Origin: an uncultured Agathobaculum sp.
GTDB lineage: Bacteria; Bacillota; Clostridia; Oscillospirales; Butyricicoccaceae
Assembly (NCBI RefSeq): GCF_944384765.1
Contig: NZ_CALWUM010000007.1
Span: 1 to 64,000 of the forward strand
DNA length: 64,000 nucleotides
Reading direction: 5' to 3'
In this document: positions 16,514 through 26,716 of the stretch, in pieces
Position numbering within the stretch: position 1 is the stretch's first letter
How the letters are laid out: every line of letters starts with the position of its first letter
Notes under the pieces: generated by a model
The model's database searches: none
Seen by the model: only the letters and a program-made list of their open reading frames with translations
What the model was told of the DNA's origin: nothing
Position numbers and translations under genes: made by a program

Positions 16514-17386
16514 ATGGATACACAACTGGATGCAGCGCTGAAAGCCAAAATTCTGGTGGAAGCCCTGCCGTTTATACAGAAATATTACGGACAGACCGTC
16601 GTTGTCAAGTACGGCGGCAACGCCATGATCAACGAGGAGCTCAAGGATGCGGTTATTCACGACCTTGTGCTGCTCAACCTGGTCGGTGTCAAAGTCGTTG
16701 TGGTGCACGGCGGCGGCCCGGAGATCACCGAGATGCTCAAAAAAATCGGCAAGGAGTCCAAGTTTGTCAACGGCCTGCGCTATACCGACCGCGAGACCAT
16801 GGATATTGTGCAGATGGTGCTGTGCGGCAAGGTCAACAAGGATCTGGTCACCCTGCTGGAAAAGGCGGGCGGCCGCGGTATCGGCCTGGGCGGCATGGAC
16901 GGCGGTATGTTCCAGGCCAAACGCATGACTGACCGCACGGGTACAGACTACGGCTATGTGGGCGACATTGTAGATGTCAATCCCGCGCCGGTGATCGACG
17001 TACTGGAAAAAGGGTATATCCCGGTTGTCTCGACGGTTGCGCAGGGCGTGGACGACGAGACCAATTACAACATCAATGCGGACACCGCGGCGTGCAAGCT
17101 CGCGGTTGCGCTCAAAGCAAAAAAGCTGATCCTGCTGACCGACGTGCGCGGCCTGATGCTCGATCCGGATGACGAATCTACCCTGCTGACCAACCTCAAG
17201 GTTTCCGAGGTGCCCCGGCTCATGCGCGACGGCGTAATCAAGGGCGGTATGATCCCCAAGGTGGACTGCTGTGTCGAAGCGGTGCGCAAGGGCGTGGATC
17301 AGGCAAATATCCAGGACGGCCGCGTCAAGCACTCGATCCTGATCGAGCTGCTCTCCAAGGTTGGCGTCGGCACGATGTTCCAGTGA
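16514..17386 (+). CDS. argB: acetylglutamate kinase
   Basis: A 290-residue amino-acid kinase phosphorylating N-acetylglutamate with ATP, the committed and often arginine-inhibited step. Motifs present are KYGGNAM (~33-39), VVHGGGPEI (~62-70) and the NINADTAA segment with LLTDVRGLM (~200-225). ATG 16514 was preferred over an in-frame ATG 18 codons upstream because AAAGGA lies before it and the usual N terminus begins here. argD follows after 16 bp. Confidence 0.95.
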   Translation: MDTQLDAALKAKILVEALPFIQKYYGQTVVVKYGGNAMINEELKDAVIHDLVLLNLVGVKVVVVHGGGPEITEMLKKIGKESKFVNGLRYTDRETMDIVQMVLCGKVNKDLVTLLEKAGGRGIGLGGMDGGMFQAKRMTDRTGTDYGYVGDIVDVNPAPVIDVLEKGYIPVVSTVAQGVDDETNYNINADTAACKLAVALKAKKLILLTDVRGLMLDPDDESTLLTNLKVSEVPRLMRDGVIKGGMIPKVDCCVEAVRKGVDQANIQDGRVKHSILIELLSKVGVGTMFQ

Positions 17387-17402
17387 GAAAGAAGCGAAGA
17401 AA

Positions 17403-18584
<1,182 letters not shown>

Positions 18585-19496
18585 GTGAAGCATTTACTCA
18601 AGCTGCTCGACTGCTCGACCGAGGAGATCATCAGCCTGCTCGACCTGGCCGACCAGCTCAAATATGAAAAGAAGCACAATATCTCGCACCGCCATCTGGA
18701 GGGCAAGAGTCTGGGCATGATTTTCCAGAAGTCCTCCACCCGCACCCGCGTGTCGTTCGAGACCGGTATGTACCAGCTCGGCGGCCAGGCGCTGTTCCTG
18801 TCCAACCGCGACCTGCAGATCGGCCGCGGCGAGCCTGTGCAGGACACTGCGCGCGTGCTGTCCCGCTATCTGGACGGCATCATGATCCGCACCTATGCGC
18901 AGAAAGAGGTTGAGGACCTCGCGGAATATGGCTCGGTGCCGGTCATCAATGGCCTGACTGACTTCTGCCATCCCTGCCAGGTGCTGGCCGACCTGATGAC
19001 CATTCGCGAGAAGTTCGCCGTACTCGAGGGTATCAAGATGTGCTATATCGGCGACGGCAACAATATGGCAAACTCACTGATCGTCGGCGGCCTCAAGACT
19101 GGCATGAAGGTCTCGATTGCTACGCCCGAGGGCTACCGCCCGCACGAGAAGGTGCTGGCATTTGCCGAGCCCAACTCGAACTTCTTCCTGACCGATGACC
19201 CGATGAAGGCCGCGGAGAACGCGGACGTTGTCATCACGGATACCTGGGCTTCCATGGGTATGGAGGCTGAGAAGGAAGTCCGCATGCAGGCGTTCAAGGG
19301 CTATCAGGTCAACGACGAGCTGCTTGCTGCGGCCAAGCCCGGCTGCATGGTGCAGCATTGCCTGCCCGCTTACCGTGAACAGGAGATCACGACCAAGGTG
19401 TTTGAAGCGCACGCGGACGAGATCTTCGAGGAAGCGGAAAACCGTCTGCACGCCCAGAAGGCCGTTATGGTCACGCTGATGGGCAAGCAGGACTGA
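18585..19496 (+). CDS. argF: ornithine carbamoyltransferase
   Basis: A 303-residue enzyme joining carbamoyl phosphate and ornithine to give citrulline. The carbamoyl-phosphate site SSTRTRVSFE (~47-56), HPCQVLADL (~126-134) and the ornithine-loop HCLPAY segment (~262-267) are intact. It starts with GTG directly after the argD stop, with AAAGAGG upstream. This completes a full seven-gene route from glutamate to arginine. An anabolic role is favoured because all biosynthetic genes accompany it and no arcA or arcC is present. Confidence 0.95.
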   Translation: MKHLLKLLDCSTEEIISLLDLADQLKYEKKHNISHRHLEGKSLGMIFQKSSTRTRVSFETGMYQLGGQALFLSNRDLQIGRGEPVQDTARVLSRYLDGIMIRTYAQKEVEDLAEYGSVPVINGLTDFCHPCQVLADLMTIREKFAVLEGIKMCYIGDGNNMANSLIVGGLKTGMKVSIATPEGYRPHEKVLAFAEPNSNFFLTDDPMKAAENADVVITDTWASMGMEAEKEVRMQAFKGYQVNDELLAAAKPGCMVQHCLPAYREQEITTKVFEAHADEIFEEAENRLHAQKAVMVTLMGKQD

Positions 19497-19525
19497 GCAA
19501 AACGCACCGGAGGCGGAGGACGGCA

Positions 19526-19687
19526 ATGGAGCGATTTTCGAAAGTCTACACCCAGGGCGTGATCGACGTTATGGAGATCTGGGTCGACCGGGAGACCGGC
19601 GTGCAGTATCTGTTTCACAAGGACGGCAACGCCGCCGGCCTCACCCCGTTGCTCGATCAGCAGGGGAAGCCGGTTGTGAAATCGTGA
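19526..19687 (+). CDS. DUF6440 family small protein
   Basis: A 53-residue protein. It follows the pattern RFSKVYTQG at the N terminus, then VDRETGVQYLFHKDGNAAGL and TPLLDQQGKPVV, as in the DUF6440 family of small Firmicute proteins of unknown function. The ETGV-YLF and G-LTPLLD-GKP segments make it recognisable. GGAGGACGGCA precedes the ATG. It lies 29 bp after argF and just before the terminator, so it is probably the last gene of the arginine transcript. A link to arginine metabolism is not established. Confidence 0.75.
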   Translation: MERFSKVYTQGVIDVMEIWVDRETGVQYLFHKDGNAAGLTPLLDQQGKPVVKS

Positions 19688-19703
19688 ATATTCTTTCATA
19701 ATC

Positions 19704-19740
19704 AAAAGGCAGTCATCCAGACAAAGGATGACTGCCTTTT
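19704..19740. terminator. bidirectional terminator of the arginine and hydrogenase operons
   Basis: AAAAGGCAGTCATCC and GGATGACTGCCTTTT form a 15-bp perfect stem with a 7-nt loop between the convergent operons. Confidence 0.92.
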
Positions 19741-19748
19741 TGCTGTGC

Positions 19749-21506
19749 TCAGCGGTTCTGTGGCATCTGCCACGCAAAGTGGTCGCAGTGCAGCAGGTGC
19801 TCGGCTTTTTCCGAGCAGGGTTCGCCCAGATCCTCGCGGTACAGCGCCTGTACCGCCGGATTTTCGTGCGAATAGCGGAGGGAAGCGTGCCGGTCGAGGT
19901 CATACAGCACCTCGCCGCGTGTTTCGGCCTTTTCACGGTCGCTGCCATCCACCGGCTGGCCGCCGCCGCCCGCGCAGCCGCCCGGGCAGGCCATGATCTC
20001 GACAAACTCGTATTTCACCTCGCCGCGCCGGATCGCTTTGATCAGCCGCCGCGCATTGGACAGGCCGCTGGTAACTGCACAGTGCAGCGTTGTCCCGGCG
20101 AGATCGAACGAGGCCTCGCGCCAGCCGTGGATGTTGCCATCGCTGCGCACCGCGCGGAACGCATCCGCGGGCGGATTTTCGCCGGTGGCAAGGAAATAGG
20201 CCGAGCGCAGAGCGGCCTCCATCACGCCGCCGGTCGCACCAAAGATCACGCCCGCGCCCGTGCCGTCGCCCAGCGGAGAGTCGAATGGTGACTCCTCGAG
20301 GTGCGGCACGTCGATGTGCTCGGCGCGCGCCATACGCGCAAACTCGCGCGTGGTGAGCACCAGATCAACGTCGTTGCCCGCGTCCGGGAGAGATTGCATA
20401 CCGGGCAGCTCGCATTCGGCTTTTTTCGCCACACACGGCATGATGGAAATACTGAAAATATCCTTGGGTTCCAGCCCGAGCCGTTTTGCCAGCCAGGTTT
20501 TGGCCACCGCACCAAACATCTGCTGCGGAGATTTTGCAGTGGACAGGCGGCCGGTCAGGTCGGGGTACTGGGATTTGAGGAAGCGCACCCAGCCCGGACA
20601 GCAGGAGGTAAACATCGGCAGGCTGGCAAGGTCGCCCGCCTGCAAACGGTGCAGCAGTTCGGTGCCCTCCTCCATAATGGTCAAGTCGGCGGAGAACGTG
20701 GTGTCATACACATAGTCGGCGCCCATCTGGCGCAGGGCGGTCACAAGCTGGCCCACGGTCGCCGCGCCGCTGTCCATGCCGAAGGTTTCGCCCCAGGCGG
20801 TGCGCACAGCAGGTGCGATCTGCACGATCGTCACCTTGCCGGGGTCTGCAAGCGCGGAGAAGGCCTTGGCGGTGTCGTCGCGCTCGCGCAGCGCGCCGGT
20901 CGGACAGTGGGTGATGCACTGGCCGCACAGCGAGCAGTCAGCCTCCTTGATAAACCGGTTGCCGGATACGTCGATCGTGGTGCGCGAGCCGGAACCGCTC
21001 ACGTCCCACACCGAAAGCGACTGCATTTTGTCGCACACCTGCACGCAGCGCATACATTTGATGCACTTGTTCACGTCGCGGTAGAGCGGGAAGGTGGTTG
21101 TCCAGACCGCTTTTTTACCGTGTGCAAGGTCGGACGGGTAGGGGATGCGCAGCACGCCCAGATCGTTTGCCACTTTTTGCAGCTGGCAGGTACCCGAGCG
21201 CACGCAGGTGGCGCACATATTGTCATGCTGGGACAGGATCAGCTCAACATTGGTCCGGCGCGCCTCGCGCACGCGCGGGGAGTTGGTGTGAATCACCATA
21301 CCTTCGACTACTACATTGTTGCAGGAGGGAACCAGCTTGCCCTCGCCCTCAATCTCGACGCAGCACACGCGGCAGGCGGAAATCTCGTTGAGGTCTTTGA
21401 GATAGCACAGGTTGGGGATTTCAATGCCGGCGGAAGCGGCCGCGTCTAGGATGGTGGTGCCTTCCGGCACAGCGACCGGCACCCCATTGATCGTTACGTT
21501 TACCAT
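19749..21506 (-). CDS. [FeFe] hydrogenase catalytic subunit (HydA/HndD type)
   Basis: A 585-residue multi-cluster [FeFe] hydrogenase. Order: a [2Fe-2S] domain (C34, C45, C48, C62), a His-Cys3 [4Fe-4S] site (H94, C98, C101, C107), a two-cluster ferredoxin domain (C148-C158 and C191-C201), then the H-cluster domain with TSCCPGW (~300), MPCVAKKAE (~357) and EIMACPGGCAGGGGQP near the C terminus. It should make or oxidise H2 using the partner flavoprotein or ferredoxin. Start 21506 has AGGAGG 12 nt upstream. The gene overlaps the preceding flavoprotein gene by 7 bp. HydEFG maturases are not in the window. Confidence 0.93.
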   Translation of the reverse strand: MVNVTINGVPVAVPEGTTILDAAASAGIEIPNLCYLKDLNEISACRVCCVEIEGEGKLVPSCNNVVVEGMVIHTNSPRVREARRTNVELILSQHDNMCATCVRSGTCQLQKVANDLGVLRIPYPSDLAHGKKAVWTTTFPLYRDVNKCIKCMRCVQVCDKMQSLSVWDVSGSGSRTTIDVSGNRFIKEADCSLCGQCITHCPTGALRERDDTAKAFSALADPGKVTIVQIAPAVRTAWGETFGMDSGAATVGQLVTALRQMGADYVYDTTFSADLTIMEEGTELLHRLQAGDLASLPMFTSCCPGWVRFLKSQYPDLTGRLSTAKSPQQMFGAVAKTWLAKRLGLEPKDIFSISIMPCVAKKAECELPGMQSLPDAGNDVDLVLTTREFARMARAEHIDVPHLEESPFDSPLGDGTGAGVIFGATGGVMEAALRSAYFLATGENPPADAFRAVRSDGNIHGWREASFDLAGTTLHCAVTSGLSNARRLIKAIRRGEVKYEFVEIMACPGGCAGGGGQPVDGSDREKAETRGEVLYDLDRHASLRYSHENPAVQALYREDLGEPCSEKAEHLLHCDHFAWQMPQNR

Positions 21507-23332
21507 TTGGAAGACCGCCCTCCTTTGAAGATGCCATAGCCGAAGTGGTCGCACCGCAGGCAGCGGGAAGTTTCCTGATGTGCTTCCTCCTCGGTCATGC
21601 CGCATTTGACCAGCTCAAAATTGTCAAGACATTCGTCCACCGGGCGGTTGCGCAGTTCGACGCGGCCGCAGGCCGGGGAGTTGGTCAGGTGCGGGGCAGG
21701 AATGTCGACATCGGATTCGATCATGTGATGGAAACCGAGGTGGGTGTCGATATTGGCGGCTGCGACCTTGCCGGCCGCGACCGCACGGATGACGGTTGCG
21801 GGTCCGGTGACCGCGTCGCCGCCGGCGAACACATGCGGGGTGTTGGGCACAAAAGCATCCGATTCCGCCTGGATTTTGCCGCGCACGACCGGTGTCAGTT
21901 GCTCGAACGGCTGGGAGTCGATCGATTGGCCGATTGCGACAATGACAATGTCGCACGGGATGCGGCGCAGCGGCGAGGCTGCGTCGCGCGGGCGCGGGCG
22001 GCCGTCCGGGCCATAGTCCCCGATGATCTGCGGGCGCGTCCACATGGCGGTTACACGGCCGTTCTCGTCCGCTTCGATATGGTCGGGCGCCTGAAGCGAC
22101 AGGATCTCGCAGCCCTCGCCCTGGGCGTCAGCAATTTCCTCGATCAGCGCGGTCATATCCTCGATGCGGCGGCGGTAGGCACAGGCGACCGACTGCGCGC
22201 CCAGGCGGATCGAGGTGCGCGCGGCATCCATGGCTACGTTTCCGCCGCCAATCACACACACGCGCTTGCCGCGGAAGTCGGGGCGATGGCCTTCGCCGAT
22301 GTCACGCAGCAGCTGCACGGCCGAGTAGACGCCGTCGCTGTCCTCGCCGTCAATGCCGATTTTTTTGTCATTGTGTGCGCCGATGGCGATGTAGACCGCG
22401 TCAAAACGGTTCTCAAAATCGGCAAATGGGATATCCTTGCCGATCGCCACGCCGGTATGCACCTCGATGCCGGTGGACAGGATAAAATCGATATCCGCAT
22501 CCAGCTTTTCGGGCGGCAGGCGGTAATCCGGAATGCCGTAGCGCAGCATACCGCCGAGCTGGGGGCGCTGGTCAAACACAACGACCTTGTGCCCCATGAG
22601 CGACAAAAAGTAGGCCGCCGACAGGCCGCAGGGCCCGCCGCCGATCACGCCGATGGTCTTGCCGGTCGGCGCAGCGCAGGAGGGTGCGGTCCAGTCGGTC
22701 GCATGATCGCACACAAAGCGCTTGATGCCGCAGATGTTGACCGCGTCGTCTACCATGCGGCGGCGGCAGCGCGCTTCACAGGGGTGCTCGCATACATAGC
22801 CGCATACGGTGGGGAAGGGGTTGTCCTTGCGGATCAGACGGACGGCATCGTTGTAGCGGCCGGCGCGCGCCAGCGCAATATAGCCCGGAATATCCACCCC
22901 GGCGGGGCAGAGCGCCACACAGGGCACGGGCTGGTTGAGGCCGAACAGACAGCGGCCATGCGTGACGTGTGAGATGTAATCGTCGCGGAAACCCTGCACA
23001 CCTTGCAGCACCATACGGGCGGCCTCATAGCCGATCGCACAATCTGCGGTATCCTGGATGACACGCGCGGTTTTTTCAATCAGGTCGATGGTTTCGGGCG
23101 TAGCGGTCGAATCCAGCACAGCCTCGAGCAGGTGGGTCAGCTGCCCCAGACCGATACGGCAGGGGACGCATTTTCCGCAGGTCTGCGCGTGGCACAGACG
23201 CAAAAAAGATAAAGCCATATCGACCGGACACAGGCCCGGCGGACTGGCGCTGATACGGTGTTCAACGTCGCGGTACAGGCTCTCAACAACCTTTTGCGCC
23301 CGCCCCGGCGTTTCGATGGACAGTCGGCTCAA
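21500..23332 (-). CDS. NuoF-tail/GltD-type NAD(P)-binding flavoprotein, hydrogenase partner
   Basis: A 610-residue fusion. Residues ~1-125 match the C-terminal [4Fe-4S] helical domain of NuoF/HydB (CGKCVPC at 52-58 plus C98) but lack the preceding FMN/NADH domain. Residues ~130-200 carry a GltD-type two-cluster region (C138, C142, C177, C181, C185, C189). The rest is a glutamate-synthase small-subunit-like reductase with an FAD fold (GVIGGGPCGLSAAYF, ~226) and an NAD(P) fold (VIGGGNVAMDAA, ~357). It probably passes electrons between NAD(P)H and the hydrogenase. It starts with TTG after AAAGGAGG and is the first gene of the pair. Confidence 0.85.
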   Translation of the reverse strand: MSRLSIETPGRAQKVVESLYRDVEHRISASPPGLCPVDMALSFLRLCHAQTCGKCVPCRIGLGQLTHLLEAVLDSTATPETIDLIEKTARVIQDTADCAIGYEAARMVLQGVQGFRDDYISHVTHGRCLFGLNQPVPCVALCPAGVDIPGYIALARAGRYNDAVRLIRKDNPFPTVCGYVCEHPCEARCRRRMVDDAVNICGIKRFVCDHATDWTAPSCAAPTGKTIGVIGGGPCGLSAAYFLSLMGHKVVVFDQRPQLGGMLRYGIPDYRLPPEKLDADIDFILSTGIEVHTGVAIGKDIPFADFENRFDAVYIAIGAHNDKKIGIDGEDSDGVYSAVQLLRDIGEGHRPDFRGKRVCVIGGGNVAMDAARTSIRLGAQSVACAYRRRIEDMTALIEEIADAQGEGCEILSLQAPDHIEADENGRVTAMWTRPQIIGDYGPDGRPRPRDAASPLRRIPCDIVIVAIGQSIDSQPFEQLTPVVRGKIQAESDAFVPNTPHVFAGGDAVTGPATVIRAVAAGKVAAANIDTHLGFHHMIESDVDIPAPHLTNSPACGRVELRNRPVDECLDNFELVKCGMTEEEAHQETSRCLRCDHFGYGIFKGGRSSKW

Positions 23333-23364
23333 GAGGAGTCCTCCTTTGACAATGTGATACGTTC

Positions 23365-23393
23365 ATCATAATATAAATTAGGCAAAAGGTCAA
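23365..23393 (-). promoter_or_regulatory. sigma-A promoter of the hydrogenase operon
   Basis: On the minus strand TTGACC and TATGAT are separated by 17 bp, about 33 bp upstream of the TTG start. Confidence 0.75.
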
Positions 23394-23489
23394 TTATCTT
23401 CCTTGTAAAATCTTTTGTTTCGATTATATTGCACAAAAATGGTAAGATTTCATCCGCCTGCCGGAGACAGTTCTCCGCGCAGCAGACAG

Positions 23490-23529
23490 AAAAACACCGT
23501 TTGCTGCTTCTGCAGCAAACGGTGTTTTT
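23490..23529 (-). terminator. terminator of the deoR operon
   Basis: An 18-bp perfect inverted repeat (core CACCGTTTGCTGC / GCAGCAAACGGTG) with a TTCT loop, A- and T-flanked. It lies 48 bp past the deoR stop and insulates the hydrogenase promoter. Confidence 0.92.
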
Positions 23530-23576
23530 GTGATCGACAGAGAACCGTTATAAAAACTTAATATGCGGGATATCGT

Positions 23577-24338
23577 TTATCCGGAACAGAGCACCTGCTT
23601 ATCCCGCGTGCGGCAGGCGGCTGCGACTTCCTCGGGCAGCGCGTCATCTGACACGATGCCGTCGATGTCATCCAGTGCAGCAAAGGTAAACGCGCTTTTC
23701 AGACCGACCTTGCCCGCATCCATCAGCACATAGCTGCGCTCGGACTGCGCGATAACCGCGCGCTTGAGCTGGGCTTCCTCCTCCATGCCGCAGGAGAAGC
23801 CGCTCTTTTCCGAAAAGCTTGTCGTGCCGATGAACGCAAGGTCAAAATTCACCTGACTGATAAACTGCACCGGATGCACGCCGCACAGGCTTTGGCTGTA
23901 CCGGTTGACAAATCCGCCGGGCAGGAACACCCGGGCCTGGGTCAGCCGCAGCAGTTCGGATACACAGGACAGGCTGCTGGTAAAGATCTGATAGCGCTCA
24001 TCCGGGATCAGGCGGGCGAGTGCGGTTGTCGTGCTGCCGGAATCCAGATAAATGGTCATGTCCGGCCGCAGCAGGGTGAGCGCGCGGCGCGCGATCTGCG
24101 CCTTTTCCGGCGCGGCGCGCAGGCTGCGGCGGGGCAGAAAGTCGTCTGTTCCGACGACGACCTCGACCGATTTGGCGCCGCCGTGCACGCGGACCAGACG
24201 GCGCTCCTCGTCGAGCGCCTTAAGGTCGGTGCGCAGCGTCATTTCGGATACCTCCGGGAACGCCGCCTTGAGCTGGGAAAAGCTGACCGTTCCCAGCCGG
24301 TTGACAAATTCTACAATTTTCTGACGGCGTTCCTGCAT
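23577..24338 (-). CDS. DeoR family transcriptional regulator
   Basis: A 253-residue sugar-phosphate-responsive repressor. The N-terminal winged helix (~1-55) shows E-RRQKIVEFVNRLGTVS and the recognition segment EMTLRTDLKALDEERRL. The C-terminal ISOCOT sensor domain carries LDSGSTTTALA (~98-108) and related phosphate-binding loops. Start 24338 follows GAGGAAG. It is the last gene of the pfkB-dehydrogenase-deoR operon and probably represses that operon, being relieved by its sugar phosphate. The paired-repeat operator near 26707 is the likely site. Confidence 0.88.
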   Translation of the reverse strand: MQERRQKIVEFVNRLGTVSFSQLKAAFPEVSEMTLRTDLKALDEERRLVRVHGGAKSVEVVVGTDDFLPRRSLRAAPEKAQIARRALTLLRPDMTIYLDSGSTTTALARLIPDERYQIFTSSLSCVSELLRLTQARVFLPGGFVNRYSQSLCGVHPVQFISQVNFDLAFIGTTSFSEKSGFSCGMEEEAQLKRAVIAQSERSYVLMDAGKVGLKSAFTFAALDDIDGIVSDDALPEEVAAACRTRDKQVLCSG

Positions 24339-24370
24339 GAAGGTATTCTTCCTCTCTCTTCTTTTTGGGG

Positions 24371-25633
24371 TCAGTTCTGCACCCAGTTGGCGAGCAGGTA
24401 TTCCTCGGCCTCCGGGCACCACAGGCCGTTGTGCGCGTCCACGATGTCGGCCAGCGCGCTAAAGCGCGCGTCCTCCGCACCCTTGGCGCGGAAATCCTCG
24501 ATCGCGGTCAGCGGCATGGTGATATGAGTGTAGATCAGCTTTTTGCCGCCCGGGATCTTGGGCAGGTTGAGTGTGGTTTCGGCTGCTGCGTCCAAACCGC
24601 CGATGTGGGTGACCATGACCGACGGATCGATGCGGCCCGCAGCGGTCAGCTCGAGCGACTCGATCATATCCGCGGTGTTGCCGCCGGTTGTGCCGATGAC
24701 ATGGGTGGAGTTGTAGTGCACATCGTAGAAATTCAGCTTGGCCGAGAATTTCGGGTCGGTCGGGCCGGCGAAGAAGTTCAGGCAGCCGTCGCGGCCGAGG
24801 ATATCGCTCGACAGCTCGACAACCTGTGCCACCGGCGCGTAGCAGAACACATCGTCAAAGCCGGTGCCGCCGGTGAGCGCGCGCAGCTCAGCTGCCGCGT
24901 CCTCCATGCCTGCAGTGTTGACAAAGTGCAGCTCAATGCCGTCCTTTGCCGCTTCTTCCACCGGGAACAGCTGCTCGGCGCGCGCCAGACGCTCGGCGTT
25001 GATATCGGTCACAACGACCAGCGAGGGACGCACGTCGCGGTGCAGCGCGTAGGTCAGCGCGCCCAGGCCCATCGGGCCGGCCGCGGCCAGCAGTGCGAGC
25101 TTGCCGCCCTTGCGGATACCCATCTCGTGCTCATACACGCCCATGCGGGTGTGGAAGCAGGCGTTGAACGCGCCGATGCTGCAGCTCATCGGCTCAGCGA
25201 GCGAAGCCTCGTAGTACGCCTTGCCCTTGTACTCGAGCAGGCAGCCCAGCTCCATCACCTCGGCGGGAATGACGCAGTAGGTCGTGTCGCCGCCAAAGAA
25301 CTCGTAGGAATAGCCAGGGGACCACATGGTGCCCTTGTAGTTGAGCGCGGGCTGCAGGGTGAACTTCATGCCGGGCTTGAATTTGTCCGCATGCTTGGCG
25401 CCAACCTTGACAATGTCGCCCGCAAACTCATGGCCCATGATGGCCGGATGCTCAGCGACATCCTCGTGGACGCGCTTATGCTTGACACCCAGGATAGCGC
25501 ACTTATAGGTGGACATACAGATACTGTCGGATACCACCTTGACCAAAATTTCGTCGTCCTTGATCTCAGGCAGCTCAAACTCCTCCAGACGGAGGTCGTT
25601 GGCGGCGTGCAGACGGACTGCTTTTGCTTTCAT
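24371..25633 (-). CDS. zinc-type alcohol dehydrogenase, SorE-like (L-sorbose 1-phosphate reductase family)
   Basis: A 420-residue medium-chain dehydrogenase. A catalytic domain with DSICMSTYKCAI and GHEFAGDIV (~65) is followed by a nucleotide-binding region with AAAGPMGLGAL (~188) and VVVTDIN. The sequence resembles SorE, which reduces L-sorbose 1-phosphate to glucitol 6-phosphate. Here it may interconvert a polyol phosphate and a ketose phosphate. Start 25633 follows AAAGGAGA. It lies between pfkB and deoR, with 57-bp and 32-bp gaps. The substrate is inferred from context. Confidence 0.72.
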   Translation of the reverse strand: MKAKAVRLHAANDLRLEEFELPEIKDDEILVKVVSDSICMSTYKCAILGVKHKRVHEDVAEHPAIMGHEFAGDIVKVGAKHADKFKPGMKFTLQPALNYKGTMWSPGYSYEFFGGDTTYCVIPAEVMELGCLLEYKGKAYYEASLAEPMSCSIGAFNACFHTRMGVYEHEMGIRKGGKLALLAAAGPMGLGALTYALHRDVRPSLVVVTDINAERLARAEQLFPVEEAAKDGIELHFVNTAGMEDAAAELRALTGGTGFDDVFCYAPVAQVVELSSDILGRDGCLNFFAGPTDPKFSAKLNFYDVHYNSTHVIGTTGGNTADMIESLELTAAGRIDPSVMVTHIGGLDAAAETTLNLPKIPGGKKLIYTHITMPLTAIEDFRAKGAEDARFSALADIVDAHNGLWCPEAEEYLLANWVQN

Positions 25634-25690
25634 AGTAAAAATCTCCTTTGTTCTCACACAGTGCGATAGGCGGCCGGGAAAACAGCCGCT

Positions 25691-26620
25691 TCAGATCGAA
25701 TGAAATACCACGCGCGGCAGCAGCTCATCCACTGCGCTGCGCTCTGCGGCCTGCGAGCCGCTGCACATGACGTTGGCCGCGCTCGTTGCAACGGCCAGGC
25801 GGACGGTATCCTCGTCGCTCATGCCCTGCTCGGCGGCATATGCCAGCGCAGCGACCATGCTGTCGCCCGCGCCCACCGTGCTGCCAACCGGCACCTTGAG
25901 CCCTTCGGCGCGGAACGCGCGGTCCGCGCTGACAAACAGCGCGCCGTCTCCGCCCATGGAGACGACCACGCGCTCCACGCCTTGCGCGATCATCTCGCGC
26001 GCCGCGGCGAGCAGGTCGTCCGCGGTTTCGAGCGTGCGCCCGGTCAGGCGGGACAGCTCGTGATTGTTGGGCTTGGCAAGATAGGGCTTGGCCGCAAGGC
26101 CGTGCGCCAGCGGCTCGCCGTCCGCATCCAGAAAGACGCGCGCGCCCGCTTCGCGGCAGGCGGCGGTCCACACGCCGTAAGTATCCGCCGGTGCGCCCTT
26201 AGGCAGGCTGCCCGAGAGCACCACGATGTCGCCGGGCTGTATCGCAGCGGTGACTGCATGCAGCATACCGTCCAGCGTGTCCTGCGTGACAGTCAGGCCG
26301 GGTTCATTGAGGTCGGTGTTGGTGTGTCGTGCAGGGTCGATGACCTTGAGGTTGGTGCGGGTCTCGCCCTCGACAAAGGTGAAATTGCAGGCAATGCCGA
26401 GCGCATCCATCGCGTCCGCGATGCGGCGGCCGGTTGCGCCGCCCAGCACGCCGACTGCGGTGCTCTTGCCGCCCAGCTTGGCGATCACCTTGGAGACGTT
26501 CAGTCCCTTGCCGCCCGGGTCGGTGCGGATGGTGGTGATGCGGTTGACCGCATCCAGGGAAAAGTCCGGGATCTCCACGGTTTTATCCAGTGCGGGGTTG
26601 AGTGTTACTGTGATGATCAC
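25691..26620 (-). CDS. PfkB family kinase, 1-phosphofructokinase/tagatose-6-phosphate kinase type
   Basis: A 309-residue ribokinase-fold enzyme of the FruK/LacC group. Motifs are TVTLNPALDKT at the N terminus, GGKGLNVSKVIAKLGG (~36-51), SGSLPKGAP (~125-133) and the catalytic VPVGSTVGAGDSMVAA segment (~240-255). It phosphorylates fructose 1-phosphate, tagatose 6-phosphate or a similar ketohexose phosphate. It starts with GTG, with GGAGG 7 nt upstream; upstream in-frame codons lie in the promoter. It is the first gene of the DeoR-controlled operon. Confidence 0.88.
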   Translation of the reverse strand: MIITVTLNPALDKTVEIPDFSLDAVNRITTIRTDPGGKGLNVSKVIAKLGGKSTAVGVLGGATGRRIADAMDALGIACNFTFVEGETRTNLKVIDPARHTNTDLNEPGLTVTQDTLDGMLHAVTAAIQPGDIVVLSGSLPKGAPADTYGVWTAACREAGARVFLDADGEPLAHGLAAKPYLAKPNNHELSRLTGRTLETADDLLAAAREMIAQGVERVVVSMGGDGALFVSADRAFRAEGLKVPVGSTVGAGDSMVAALAYAAEQGMSDEDTVRLAVATSAANVMCSGSQAAERSAVDELLPRVVFHSI

Positions 26621-26687
26621 ATCATTACCTCCTGCCGGTGCGGCGTACTCCGCCCACCGCCGATATTCAAAACGAAAGCCTATAATT

Positions 26688-26716
26688 ATGATAGAAACAA
26701 TAATTTTTGTTTTCAA
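26688..26716 (-). promoter_or_regulatory. sigma-A promoter of the pfkB-dehydrogenase-deoR operon
   Basis: On the minus strand TTGAAA and TATCAT are separated by 17 bp, about 68 bp upstream of the pfkB GTG. The -35 lies inside a palindrome. Confidence 0.65.

Noticed and set aside
18585..19496. Catabolic (arginine deiminase pathway) ornithine carbamoyltransferase
   Set aside because: All anabolic arg genes are in the same operon, and no arcA or arcC is present.
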